64,000 nt of DNA, taken from assembly GCA_905215695.1 (NCBI GenBank), contig CAJMQN010000001.1, forward strand, positions 124,001-188,000, read 5' to 3'. Under the pieces are notes generated by a model, which was not told where the DNA came from, searched no databases, and saw only the letters and a program-made list of their open reading frames with translations. The position numbers were made by a program, and so were the translations under genes. This document shows positions 7,234 through 15,900 of this stretch, in pieces; positions within the stretch are counted from its first letter, which is position 1, and each line of letters opens with the position of its first letter. Source of the DNA: an uncultured bacterium (GTDB lineage: Bacteria; Bacillota; Clostridia; Christensenellales; HGM11417).

Positions 7234-8559
7234 TTGCACTCGGAGATTGACCGCAACTTTATACCCTTCAGCAGGGAACTCGTATCCTTCCGCGCCCGCG
7301 TGAAAGCGGAGGGCGGGGAGAAACTGACGATGTGCGTGACGGGCGCGCAGTGCGGCGCGGTTCGCTATGTTTTGGAGGTGTTTCGGGAGGGACACGCGGA
7401 GGAGAATCTCCGCATCGCCGAACGCATGCTGAAGAGTCTTTTGTGGACGGTGGGCGGCGGCGAGGTCTGGCTCGCCGGTCCCGCGCCTTTGACCCGACAG
7501 CTTTCGGAGATTTATTCGCCCGCGGGCGCGCGCGCCTTCGACGCGGACATCATGAAAAACGTGTACGGGAAATTTGCGGTGCACGTGTGCGAAGAAGGGG
7601 AGATTCCCGCCCCCCGCCGCACGGAATGGAAGGCGGGAGGAAACGCTTCGGGATTCCGAATCGGACTCGACGCGGGGGCGACCAATCTCAAGGTCTGCGC
7701 GGTCGCGGAGGGAAAGCAGGTTTTTTCGGAGAGCGTCCCCTGGAAACCGCGGAGCCATTCCGACCCCCAATATCATTTTGAAAAGATCGGCGGCTTGCTC
7801 GCGCGGGCGGCGGAATTTCTGCCCCGGCTGGACGCGGTCGGCGTCTCCACGGCGGGAATCCCCGTGGGGGACAGAGTGATGACTTCCTCGCTGTTCACGG
7901 CAATCACCGACCCGGAGAAACGCACGCGCGCGCAGAATCTCTTTCTCGACCTCGGCAAAAAGTTCCGCGTACCCGTGCGGGTGGCAAATGACGGGGACGT
8001 CGCGGCGCTCGCGGGCTGTGCGGGGTGCGAAGGCGGCACGCTTGGCATCTCGATGGGTTCGAGCGAGGCGGGCGGCTACGTCGGCGCGGACGGGTCTCTG
8101 AAGGGTTGGATCAGCGAATTCGCCTTTGTGCCCGTGGATCTATCCCCCTCGGGCGGGGTGGACGAATGGAGCGGAGACGTCGGGTGCGGGGTGAATTATC
8201 TCTCGCAGCAGGGGGTCTCGCGGCTCGGCAGGCTCGCGGGCATGGAACTTCCCGGGGAGACGCACGAGCAGTTCGGGGCGATTCGGGAGAGATTCTCGGC
8301 GGGCGACCCGACGGCGCGGGAGGTGTTCCGCACGGTGGGGGTCTATCTCGGCTGGGAGCTCGCCCTGTACGCGGAGTTCTACTCCTTCGAACGGGTGCTC
8401 CTCTTGGGGGGCGTGACGGTCGGGGCGTGCGGCGACCTCATCTGCCGGACGGCGGAGAAGGTCTTAAAAGAGGAGTTTCCGCACCTCGCGGGCGTGAAAT
8501 TGAGAATGCCCGAGGGCGGGCGGGGCACCGCGCAGAGTTTCGCGGCGGCAATGCTGTAA
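7234..8559 (+). CDS. ROK-family sugar kinase-like protein
   Basis: A 441-residue protein starting at TTG, chosen because GGGAGGG lies 5 bases upstream. From about residue 140 it shows the ROK/hexokinase fold: FRIGLDAGATNLKVCAV (phosphate 1), VGVSTAGIP, VANDGDVAAL (catalytic Asp), LGISMGSSEAGGYV and LLLGGVTVGACGDLI. The usual ROK CxCGxxGCxE zinc motif is not seen. The first 125 residues (VTGAQCGAVRYVLEVFREGHAEEN...) form an extension absent from ordinary glucokinases. It heads an operon with a PIG-L deacetylase and a SIS enzyme, so phosphorylation of an amino sugar is likely. A sensor role without kinase activity is possible. Confidence 0.75.
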   Translation: MHSEIDRNFIPFSRELVSFRARVKAEGGEKLTMCVTGAQCGAVRYVLEVFREGHAEENLRIAERMLKSLLWTVGGGEVWLAGPAPLTRQLSEIYSPAGARAFDADIMKNVYGKFAVHVCEEGEIPAPRRTEWKAGGNASGFRIGLDAGATNLKVCAVAEGKQVFSESVPWKPRSHSDPQYHFEKIGGLLARAAEFLPRLDAVGVSTAGIPVGDRVMTSSLFTAITDPEKRTRAQNLFLDLGKKFRVPVRVANDGDVAALAGCAGCEGGTLGISMGSSEAGGYVGADGSLKGWISEFAFVPVDLSPSGGVDEWSGDVGCGVNYLSQQGVSRLGRLAGMELPGETHEQFGAIRERFSAGDPTAREVFRTVGVYLGWELALYAEFYSFERVLLLGGVTVGACGDLICRTAEKVLKEEFPHLAGVKLRMPEGGRGTAQSFAAAML

Positions 8560-8607
8560 CTCTGTCGCGCGGCAATATCGGAATCATTTTTTACGGAGGT
8601 TATGGAT

Positions 8608-9456
8608 ATGGATCTGAAGAATGCGAACGCGGATTTTTACGTGCCCGACGGCGCGCCCGCGCAAAAAGCGGTCTCCCGCACCACCCATCTCTGCGTGGCG
8701 GCGCATCAGGACGACATCGAGTTCATGGCGTATCACGGCGCTCTCGAATGCTTCGGGAGAGCGGACAAGTGGTTTTCGGGCGTGACGGTCACGGACGGAG
8801 CGGGAAGTCCCCGCACCGGGCTGTACGCCGACTGCTCGGACGAGGACATGAAGGAGATCCGCAAGGTCGAACAGCGCAAGGCGGCGTTTATCGGCGGCTA
8901 CGGCTTTCAGGCGCAGCTCGGCTATACCTCCGCGGAAGTCAAGTCCGGGGACGAACGCGTCTCCTTGGAGATTGCGGAAATCGTCGCAAACGCTTCCCCC
9001 GAAATCGTATATTCGCACAATCCCTTTGACAAGCACGACACGCACGTCGCGGTCTTTCTGCAAACCCTGCGCGCCCTGCGCGCCCTCCCTGCGGACAAGC
9101 GCCCCAAGAAATTTTTGGGCTGCGAGTGCTGGCGGGGCTTGGATTGGGTCAACGACGACGAAAAGGTGCTCCTCGACGTTTCGGGGCACCCCGCGCTCGG
9201 TCCCGCGCTGTCCGGGGTGTTCGACAGCCAAATCGCGGGGGGAAAGCGTTACGACCTCGCCGCGACGGGCAGAAGACAGGCAAACGCGACCTATTTCGCG
9301 AGCCATGCCTGCGACGAGGCGGAACTCTTGCAGTTCGCGGTGGACATGACCCCGCTCATCGCGGACGACGGTCTCACCCTCGAGGCGTACGCGGAGGAAA
9401 CTCTCTCGCACTTCCGGGAAAACGTCCTCGGGCGGCTCGGAAAATTCGGATTTTAA
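8608..9456 (+). CDS. PIG-L (LmbE-like) family N-acetylglucosamine deacetylase
   Basis: A 282-residue metal-dependent deacetylase. AAHQDDIEF near the N-terminus corresponds to the AHPDDE zinc motif with Gln for Pro, and SHNPFDKHDTHVAV carries the later histidine ligand. Family members remove the acetyl group from GlcNAc-containing substrates. The second ATG is taken as the start because GGAGGT ends 7 bases before it; the ATG at 8602 would be only 1 base from the ribosome binding site. It lies between a ROK kinase and a SIS isomerase/deaminase, suggesting deacetylation of an imported N-acetylated sugar. No signal peptide is seen, so it acts in the cytoplasm. Confidence 0.85.
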   Translation: MDLKNANADFYVPDGAPAQKAVSRTTHLCVAAHQDDIEFMAYHGALECFGRADKWFSGVTVTDGAGSPRTGLYADCSDEDMKEIRKVEQRKAAFIGGYGFQAQLGYTSAEVKSGDERVSLEIAEIVANASPEIVYSHNPFDKHDTHVAVFLQTLRALRALPADKRPKKFLGCECWRGLDWVNDDEKVLLDVSGHPALGPALSGVFDSQIAGGKRYDLAATGRRQANATYFASHACDEAELLQFAVDMTPLIADDGLTLEAYAEETLSHFRENVLGRLGKFGF

Positions 9457-9481
9457 AATATTTTTGTTGAGGAGAAAAGAT

Positions 9482-10567
9482 ATGGAATATCAAAAGACGT
9501 TGATGTGGAAGGAGATCGGCGAGACGCCCGCAATGCTCGCAAAGCTCAAGGACAGGAACGGAGAGAGCATCTCCGCGCTCGTACGCGAGGTGAAACGGCG
9601 GGGAATCCGCAATATCTGCGCGGTCGGTCGCGGAACGAGCGATCATGCGCTCATCTTCTTCAAGTACGCGACGGAGATTTTGAGCGGGATGACGGTAAGT
9701 TTGGGCGCGTGCAGCGTCTATACGCTGTACGACGGAAAGCTCGACCTCGGCGGTCAGCTCGTCATCGGCTGTTCGCAGAGCGGACAGGCGGCGGACGTTC
9801 TCGAGGTGTTGAAACACGCCAAGATGCAGGGCGCGGTGACGGTGGGCGTCACCAACAACGCGGAGAGTCCGATTGCGGACTTTGCGGATTATCATCTCTT
9901 CTGCGACGCGGGAGAGGAGGTCAGTGTGGCGGCGACCAAGACCTTTTCGGCGCAGCTCGCGATTCTTCTGCGGCTCGCGGCGGAACTCGCGGGCGCGGAG
10001 GAACTGAAAGCGGAGCTCGACGGTCTTTCGGAAAAGGTGTCCGCGGCAATGCCCGCCTACGACGCGCTCACGACCGAATTCGTCCCCGCGTTCGACGGCA
10101 TGAAGAGCGGTTTTCTGCTCTCCCGGGGCATGACCTACCCGATCGCGCTCGAGGGCGCGTTGAAACTGCAGGAGACTTCCTACGTGCAGATGAAGGGATA
10201 CCCGATCAGCGACTTCTACCACGGTCCGATGGCGATGGTGGGGGAGGATACGCCCGTGTTCGTGTATATCCCGAAAGCCCTCTCGGAGGGCAGAGCGGCG
10301 GAGGCGTTCGAGAAGGACGGCAGAGCGTGCATCGACAGAATGAAGGAAATCGGCGCAAAGATTCTGCTCGTGACGGACGACGCGGAACTCGCGGCGGATT
10401 ACGCGGGCAAGGTGCTGACCGCAAAACTCCCCGAACTCGGGAGCGGCGCGTTGAGTATGTTCGGATTCGCGCTGTTTGCGCAGGAATTTGCCTGTAAATT
10501 CAGTTGCAGAATCGGCAATAACCCGGACAGCCCCCGCGCCTTGAAGAAGGTAACCATTACAAAATAA
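9482..10567 (+). CDS. Double-SIS-domain sugar isomerase/deaminase (GlmS-C/AgaS-like)
   Basis: A 361-residue protein with two SIS domains and no glutaminase domain. The start MEYQKTLMWKEIGETPAML resembles NagB-II/AgaS and the isomerase half of GlmS. Domain 1 has GRGTSDHA and IGCSQSGQAADV; then EEVSVAATKTFSAQL, typical of GlmS. Domain 2 has LSRGMTYPIALEGALKLQETSY followed by DFYHGPMAM. A glucosamine-6-phosphate deaminase-type reaction is likely, feeding glycolysis after the deacetylase. The ATG at 9482 is preferred over an upstream TTG because GAGGAG is at the right distance. A 20-bp tandem repeat covers its stop codon. Confidence 0.82.
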   Translation: MEYQKTLMWKEIGETPAMLAKLKDRNGESISALVREVKRRGIRNICAVGRGTSDHALIFFKYATEILSGMTVSLGACSVYTLYDGKLDLGGQLVIGCSQSGQAADVLEVLKHAKMQGAVTVGVTNNAESPIADFADYHLFCDAGEEVSVAATKTFSAQLAILLRLAAELAGAEELKAELDGLSEKVSAAMPAYDALTTEFVPAFDGMKSGFLLSRGMTYPIALEGALKLQETSYVQMKGYPISDFYHGPMAMVGEDTPVFVYIPKALSEGRAAEAFEKDGRACIDRMKEIGAKILLVTDDAELAADYAGKVLTAKLPELGSGALSMFGFALFAQEFACKFSCRIGNNPDSPRALKKVTITK

Positions 10568-10586
10568 AGGTAACCAATACAAAATA
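10547..10586. repeat. 20-bp tandem duplication across the SIS gene stop codon
   Basis: The unit at 10547-10566 (containing GGTAACCATTAC) is repeated at 10567-10586 with one mismatch (GGTAACCAATAC). The TAA stop lies at the junction, so the duplication does not change the protein. Confidence 0.8.
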
Positions 10587-10594
10587 GCGAAAAA

Positions 10595-10612
10595 CCGCCC
10601 GATTTTGGGCGG
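10595..10612 (-). terminator. GC hairpin acting as minus-strand terminator
   Basis: CCGCCC and GGGCGG enclose a 6-base loop. Only on the minus strand is the hairpin followed by a T run (TTTTT), so it could back up termination of the SDR transcript. Confidence 0.5.
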
Positions 10613-10629
10613 ATTGGAAAACAATTCTA

Positions 10630-10669
10630 AAAAATGTACGGATTTTTGCGCAAAAATCCGTACATTTTT
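10630..10669. terminator. Bidirectional terminator, perfect 40-bp palindrome
   Basis: A perfect palindrome with arm AAAATGTACGGATTTTTGC and T runs on both strands, between convergent genes (SIS gene and SDR). Almost the same stem ends ligD at 49118-49154. Confidence 0.85.
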
Positions 10670-10674
10670 CTTTC

Positions 10675-11469
10675 TTATTCCTTGGATTTGGTCTGAATTT
10701 TGTTGTTCATCGCCATGACCACGCGGTCGGGCAAAAACTTTTTTGCGACCATACCGAGCTTGTTGACCGCGCCACAGGTGGAGACGCGGGGCGGATTTTT
10801 CCTTCCCGCGAGGTCAAAAAAGTGCGCGGCGACGTCGGCGGGATCCATGCCCTTCTGTTCGATGCGCGCAAGCGCGCCGCTCGCGGTCGCGAGGGGTTCG
10901 GCGTGTCTTCCGCACTGTTCGGGGGGATAGACTTTGCGTTTGAAAGTGAAGTGCGTGCGCGTGCCCCCGATGCGGACGCAGGACGCGGTGAAAGAGCCCG
11001 CAAGCTCGAGCCGAAGTTCCGCGCAGAACGCCTCGAGCGCCGCTTTGGACGCCGAGTAATAGCCGTCGTAGAGAATGGGAAACGCGCTCGCAATCGAAAA
11101 TGCGAAGAGAAATTTACCGCCCCGGTTCATGATAGGGAGGGCGAGCTTTACGACGCGGAGCGCGCCGAAATAATTGACGTCGAAGAGCAGACGGACGTCC
11201 TCTTCTTTAACGGTTTCGACGGGCGCCGCCATGCTCGTCCCCGCAAAGTAGAGCACAAGGTCCAAACTTCCGGGCGCGCCGCGGAGTTCCCGAAAGGCGT
11301 TTTCGAGCTGTTCCGCGTCCGTGACGTCCGCGCGAACGCTCTTGACGTGCGGAAGTTCGCAGACGCGCCGGGAGAGGTTATAGACGCGGTCGTTGTCCGC
11401 GTCGAAGAGTTTGGCGCACTCGAATCCGATTCCGTCCGAGCCGCCCACGATGAGTACGTTTCTGTTCAT
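10675..11469 (-). CDS. Short-chain dehydrogenase/reductase (SDR)
   Basis: A 264-residue classical SDR. VLIVGGSDGIGFECA at the N-terminus is the TGxxxGxG-type NAD(P) site; YFAG is the NNAG equivalent; the active site has a Ser in FSIAS and YYSASKAAL (YxxxK). The C-terminus has KFLPDRVVMAMNNK, as in DltE-like or keto-reductase SDRs. The substrate is unknown. It lies last in a minus-strand run after an M29 peptidase (69 bp gap), with no terminator between them. Confidence 0.82.
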   Translation of the reverse strand: MNRNVLIVGGSDGIGFECAKLFDADNDRVYNLSRRVCELPHVKSVRADVTDAEQLENAFRELRGAPGSLDLVLYFAGTSMAAPVETVKEEDVRLLFDVNYFGALRVVKLALPIMNRGGKFLFAFSIASAFPILYDGYYSASKAALEAFCAELRLELAGSFTASCVRIGGTRTHFTFKRKVYPPEQCGRHAEPLATASGALARIEQKGMDPADVAAHFFDLAGRKNPPRVSTCGAVNKLGMVAKKFLPDRVVMAMNNKIQTKSKE

Positions 11470-11538
11470 GCTCCGATTGTGGACGGTTTGAAGGGGTTTT
11501 ATGCAAACCGAGCGCGCATTTTCGCGCGCCCGCGTTTG

Positions 11539-12771
11539 TCAGACGATCCAATCCCCGTCCGAGAAGAGTTCGGTCTCCGTGCCGTCCTCCGCGATTCCGA
11601 CGACGCGGAGATCCTTCGCGCCGACCATGAAATCGACGTGCTCTACGGAGCGGTTCGCGCCCCGCGCCTCGAGCTCCTTTTCGCTGAAACCGTTCCCGCC
11701 CTCGAGGGTGGTGGGATACGCCTGCCCGAAGGCGAGGTGACAGCTCGCGTTTTCGTCGAAGAGCGTGTTATAGAAGAGAATGCCGAGTTCGGAGATGGGG
11801 GAACGCTTTCCGATGAGCGCGACCTCTCCGAGCCGGCTCGCGCCCTCGTCGGTGTCGAAGATTCCCGCGAGCGCCTCGTACCCCTTGCCCGCGGAGAAAT
11901 CCACAACCTTTCCGTCCCGGAAGGTGAGGGAGAAATCGTCGATAATCGTGCCGTTATGGGAGAGCGGGAGCGCGTTCTTGACGACGCCGTTGACATGCGC
12001 GCGGTGGGGCGCGGTGAAAATTTCTTCGGTGGGCATGTTCGCCGTGAAGGGCACTCCGTCCTGCCCGACTTCCTCGGCGGCGAGCCAAGTGTGCCCGCCC
12101 GCGAGCCCGACGGTGAGGTCGGTGCCGTTTTTGCTTGTCAGCCGGAGCGCGGAAAAGCGGTGCGCGTTGAGAAAGTCCGCTCTGCGGTGCAGGGTCGCAA
12201 TGTGCTCCTTCCACGCGGCGGTGGGGTCGGGTTCGTTCAGGCGCATGACTGCGGCGATGCTCTCCCAAAGCCTGTCCACCGCCCTTTCGGGGGTTTCGTC
12301 CGGAAATACCGCCTTCGCCCAATTTTCGGTGGGTACGGACACGATGGTCCAGCGCAGAAGATTGGACATGGTCGCCTCCCGAAAGGCGCGCTGCGCCGTG
12401 CCCGTCGCGGCGTTGACCTTGGCGACCTTTTCGGGGTCGCACCCCTTGAAGATATTGGGGTCGCCCGCGGCAACGGAGATGAGACAGCACCTGTTTTTGA
12501 TAAAGTAGTCGCTCTCCGCGAGCTGATAGTCGGGCACTTTGCAGAGGGTCTCGGTCTCCGCGCAGTCCATGTGAATGCGGGCAATCTTTTCGTCCCGCCA
12601 CTGCATGTGCACCCGCTTTGCACCGCATTCGTACGCCTTCTTTGCGAGCACGCGCGCGAAATCCGCCACCGCCACGTCACAGCGGAGCACGACTTCCTGC
12701 CCCTTCTGCATATTCGCGCCCACCCGCACCGCGAGTTCCGCAAACTTTTCCAACTTGTCCCGACTCAACAT
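11539..12771 (-). CDS. M29-family aminopeptidase (AmpS/PepS type)
   Basis: A 410-residue metallo-aminopeptidase of the thermophilic aminopeptidase family. The metal-ligand regions are present in order: MPTEEIFTAPHR (Glu), SRLGEVALIG (Glu), DENASCHLAFGQAYP (His, Tyr) and EHVDFMVG (His, Asp). Such cytoplasmic enzymes release N-terminal residues from peptides. The start MLSRDKLEKFAEL at 12771 is chosen over the longer frame because GGGAGGT is just upstream and the family begins this way. It may serve turnover of the peptides brought in by the opp system 20 kb away. Confidence 0.88.
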   Translation of the reverse strand: MLSRDKLEKFAELAVRVGANMQKGQEVVLRCDVAVADFARVLAKKAYECGAKRVHMQWRDEKIARIHMDCAETETLCKVPDYQLAESDYFIKNRCCLISVAAGDPNIFKGCDPEKVAKVNAATGTAQRAFREATMSNLLRWTIVSVPTENWAKAVFPDETPERAVDRLWESIAAVMRLNEPDPTAAWKEHIATLHRRADFLNAHRFSALRLTSKNGTDLTVGLAGGHTWLAAEEVGQDGVPFTANMPTEEIFTAPHRAHVNGVVKNALPLSHNGTIIDDFSLTFRDGKVVDFSAGKGYEALAGIFDTDEGASRLGEVALIGKRSPISELGILFYNTLFDENASCHLAFGQAYPTTLEGGNGFSEKELEARGANRSVEHVDFMVGAKDLRVVGIAEDGTETELFSDGDWIV

Positions 12772-12838
12772 AAATTTTCGATACCTCCCAATTTTTTCCC
12801 CATCAGTATAACTCTTTTCCCGTCCTTCGGTCAACCGT

Positions 12839-13723
12839 TCAGAAGAGAAACAGGAGAGTCGCCTCAAATGCGAGTCCGATTTCCACCCAGCCGCGCGCGC
12901 CCTGTTTTTCGTGAAAGAACAGGCTGCCGAGGAGTGCGGAAAAGAGGATTGTTCCGCCCGTGACGAGGGGGTATTGCAGGGATGCGGAGACCTTCTCCGC
13001 GCCCACAAGTTCGCACCAAAACGCGAGTCCGCTCACCGCGGAAAATCCTACGGACGCGGCGAACATCGCCGTCTTTCGGGGGAATCGGGTGGGGGGAAGG
13101 GGTTTTGCCGCGCCCTTGCGCAGGAGGAGCAGGAGAACCGCCGCGCCGAGCGCGGAAAACAGAAAGGTGAAGAAGAGAAAACTGCCCGCATCGACTCCCC
13201 GCGCATCGATTTGGTGCGCCTTTGAGATGACGCCGACGAACCCGTAGGCGAAGAAGGCGAGAAAGTACAGGACGAGGTCGAACCCCTTGCGTTTCCGCGC
13301 GTTTTCAGAGCCGAGAAAGGGGAGAAAGAGGGAAAAGACGAGGATTCCGAGCGCGGCAAGGCGGAGAATTCCGACGGATTCGTGCAGGACGAGCGCGCCG
13401 TAGGCGAAGGGAAGAAGCATGTTGCCGAGCATGATGAATCGCGTATAGGTCGCGAGATCCCCTCTCCCGAGCATACGGATGCCAAGCGCGTTGTTGAAGG
13501 AGACGCAGAGCGCGAGGGGAAGGGCAAGCAGGAGGGAGAATGCGGAGACGGCGATATGAAACCCGTTTGCACAGGCAAAGACGAGCGCGGAGACCGCACC
13601 CGTCAGGAGAACGAAGACGAGGCACACGCGGATGCCTGTGCCCGCCCGGAGCTGATAGATTTTGACAAAGCACACCTGCGCCGAAATCAGCGCGACGGCA
13701 AGGCTCAAGAGGAGATAGTGCAT
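12839..13723 (-). CDS. EamA/DMT-type membrane transporter
   Basis: A 294-residue integral membrane protein with about ten hydrophobic helices in two halves, the drug/metabolite transporter layout. Clues are the helical repeat pattern, a VCFVKIYQ N-terminus and TGGTILFSALLGSLFFHEK near the end, similar to the YPLVtggtvlls..lg.lfF.Ek motif of small EamA members. The substrate cannot be inferred. It follows the EF-G-like gene by 51 bp and precedes the M29 peptidase by 67 bp, so the three may be co-transcribed. Confidence 0.75.
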   Translation of the reverse strand: MHYLLLSLAVALISAQVCFVKIYQLRAGTGIRVCLVFVLLTGAVSALVFACANGFHIAVSAFSLLLALPLALCVSFNNALGIRMLGRGDLATYTRFIMLGNMLLPFAYGALVLHESVGILRLAALGILVFSLFLPFLGSENARKRKGFDLVLYFLAFFAYGFVGVISKAHQIDARGVDAGSFLFFTFLFSALGAAVLLLLLRKGAAKPLPPTRFPRKTAMFAASVGFSAVSGLAFWCELVGAEKVSASLQYPLVTGGTILFSALLGSLFFHEKQGARGWVEIGLAFEATLLFLF

Positions 13724-13774
13724 GCGGGTATGATTGCCCGCACGCGAACTTTTTATAACCGCCGCGCGGAAGGA

Positions 13775-15787
13775 CTACGCGTTCTTTCTGCCCTCCACAA
13801 TCTTCTGCACGAGATTCGCGGGGACTTCTTCGTACCGCACGAATTCGGCGTCAAAACTTCCGCGTCCCTGCGTCATGCTCCGAAGGTCGGTCGCGTACTT
13901 GAGCATCTCCGCAAGCGGCGCTTCCGCCGAGACGACCTGCATCTCCTCTTCGGGCTCCATGCCGAGGATACGCCCTCTGCGCTTGTTGAGATCGCCGAGA
14001 ATGTCGCCGAGATAGGCGGAGGGGATTCGGATACGGTAGTGCCACACAGGCTCCAAAAGAACGGGGTTCGCGCGGGCGATTCCCTCCCGATAGGCGAGGG
14101 ATGCCGCGACCATGAACGCCATTTCGGAGGAATCGACGTCGTGGTAGGAGCCGTCAAAGAGCGTGCATTTGAGGTTGACGACGGGGTATCCCGCAAGCAC
14201 GCCCTTGTTGATACACTCCCGTAGTCCCTTTTCGACGGCGGGAATATAGGCTTTGGGGACAACGCCCCCGACGATGGCGTCCTCAAAGACGAACCGTTCC
14301 TCGGGACAGGGCGAAAAACGGATTGCCGCGTCCCCGTACTGCCCGTGTCCGCCCGACTGTTTTTTGTGCTTGCCCCGCGCCTCCGCCGTGCCGCGTACGG
14401 TCTCGCGGTAGGGAATCTGGGGGGTCTTTAAAACCGCGTCCGCGCCGTACTTGTTCTTGAGTTTTTTCAGGAGGATTTCGAGCTGGGTCTCGCCCATGCC
14501 CTTTAAAAGCATTTCGCCTGTCTCGGCGTCGCGCTCGACGGTGAAGGTGCAATCCTCCTCCCGAAGGCGGGCGAGTCCCTGAAAGACTTTATCCTCTTCG
14601 CCCTGCTTTGCGGCATAGACCGCCATTGAAAGGACGGGCGAGGGATAGGCGGGCGGATCGTATCGGACGTCCTGCCCCTCCTCGCAGAGGGTATCGCCCG
14701 TATAGGTGCCCGCGAACTTTGCGGCAGCGCCGATATCTCCGGCGTACAGCGCGCCCACGGGGAACTGTTTTTTGCCCCGCAGAAGATAGAGCCCGCCGAT
14801 TTTTTCGGTGCTCCCGCGGGTGGAGTTTTTGACAGATACGCCGTTTTTGAGCACGCCCGAACGAATTTTAAAGACAGAGAGCCTGCCCACGAAGGGGTCT
14901 GCGACCGTCTTGAATACCTGTGCGGAGAAGGGCGCGTTTTCGTCGCACTTCGCGGCGGGGGTGGGAGCGAGGCGCACGAGATTGTCCATGAGGTTGAACA
15001 CGCCGCGGTTTGCGAGCGCACTGCCCGCGATGACGGGAATGGCGCTCCTGTTTTCGATGCCGAGCCGGACGCCCCGGATGATGTCCTCCCGGGAGAGCGA
15101 ACCTTGCTCGAAAAATTTTTCCATGAGCGCGTCCTCGCCCTCGGCGGCGACCTCCGCAAGCGCGGCAACAATCTCCTCGAGAGAGGACGCAAGCTCCGCG
15201 GGCATCTCGATCTTCTGCCTGCCCGCGCTCGAAAATTCGTAGGCGTTGCCCGAGAGCACGCTCACGTACCCCTGCATTTTGCCCTCGCGCATGAGGGGAA
15301 TCTGCAAGGGTGCGATCTTGGTGGGGTAGAGGGCTTTCAGTGCCTCCACGGTGCCGAAGTAGTCCGCGTTCTCCTTGTCCATGCCGTTTAAAAAGACGGT
15401 GACGGGGAGTTTTACGCGCTCGCAGGCGGCGAGCGCCTTCTCTGTGCCCACGCCGATTCCGCCGCTCGCACCCACGACGACGACCGCGCTGTCCGCCGCG
15501 GCGAGAGCCCCCTCAAGCTCTCCCTCAAAGTCGAAAAAGCCGGGCACGTCTATGAAATTGAACTTGAACCCGCCGTATTCCGCGAAGGAAACGGACATGC
15601 CGATGGAAATCTTGCGCGCGATTTCCTCGGGGTCGAAGTCAGATACTGTGTTTCCGTCGGTCACCTTTCCCTGCCGTTCGATCGCCCCGGCATTGTACAG
15701 CATGGCTTCGGTGAGCGTTGTCTTGCCCTCGCCGGAGTGTCCGACGATTGCGACGTTTTTGATTTCTTCCGCCCTGTATTCTTTCAT
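13775..15787 (-). CDS. EF-G-like translation GTPase (FusA2 type) with altered G motifs
   Basis: A 670-residue protein with the five-domain EF-G layout. The P loop GHSGEGKTTLTEAML is intact and domain IV carries the usual HGQYGDA-type segment (SGGHGQYGDAAIRF). It belongs to the EF-G-like paralogue group of Firmicutes rather than to housekeeping fusA, which normally sits near rpsL/rpsG. Two motifs differ. G3 reads DVPGFFDF instead of DTPGHxDF, losing the catalytic His. G4 reads NGMDKE instead of NKxD, losing the Lys that stacks on guanine. GTP hydrolysis or base specificity may therefore be weak. The role is unknown. Confidence 0.85.
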   Translation of the reverse strand: MKEYRAEEIKNVAIVGHSGEGKTTLTEAMLYNAGAIERQGKVTDGNTVSDFDPEEIARKISIGMSVSFAEYGGFKFNFIDVPGFFDFEGELEGALAAADSAVVVVGASGGIGVGTEKALAACERVKLPVTVFLNGMDKENADYFGTVEALKALYPTKIAPLQIPLMREGKMQGYVSVLSGNAYEFSSAGRQKIEMPAELASSLEEIVAALAEVAAEGEDALMEKFFEQGSLSREDIIRGVRLGIENRSAIPVIAGSALANRGVFNLMDNLVRLAPTPAAKCDENAPFSAQVFKTVADPFVGRLSVFKIRSGVLKNGVSVKNSTRGSTEKIGGLYLLRGKKQFPVGALYAGDIGAAAKFAGTYTGDTLCEEGQDVRYDPPAYPSPVLSMAVYAAKQGEEDKVFQGLARLREEDCTFTVERDAETGEMLLKGMGETQLEILLKKLKNKYGADAVLKTPQIPYRETVRGTAEARGKHKKQSGGHGQYGDAAIRFSPCPEERFVFEDAIVGGVVPKAYIPAVEKGLRECINKGVLAGYPVVNLKCTLFDGSYHDVDSSEMAFMVAASLAYREGIARANPVLLEPVWHYRIRIPSAYLGDILGDLNKRRGRILGMEPEEEMQVVSAEAPLAEMLKYATDLRSMTQGRGSFDAEFVRYEEVPANLVQKIVEGRKNA

Positions 15788-15819
15788 AGAGTCCCCCTTT
15801 CATTTTTATTCTTACCGAT

Positions 15820-15848
15820 ATTATATATGAAAACGAAGCTCATTTCAA
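15820..15848 (-). promoter_or_regulatory. Promoter of the EF-G-like gene
   Basis: On the minus strand TTGAAA (15848-15843), a 17-bp spacer and TATAAT (15825-15820). A GGGGGA ribosome binding site precedes the ATG at 15787. Confidence 0.75.
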
Positions 15849-15875
15849 TACTTTCCGGAAAATTTAGGAAAAGAA

Positions 15876-15900
15876 AAAACCTTCCGTTACGGAAGGTTTT
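15876..15900 (-). terminator. Intrinsic terminator of the MATE gene
   Basis: A perfect 11-bp stem (AAAACCTTCCG/CGGAAGGTTTT) with a TTA loop, followed on the minus strand by a T-rich run. The MATE stop codon lies in the hairpin, so the terminator overlaps the gene end. Confidence 0.85.

Noticed and set aside
10822..12963. A 713-codon plus-strand frame across the SDR and M29 genes
   Set aside because: It runs through two well-supported minus-strand genes and their gap, with a low-complexity Arg/Glu/Val composition and no domain.
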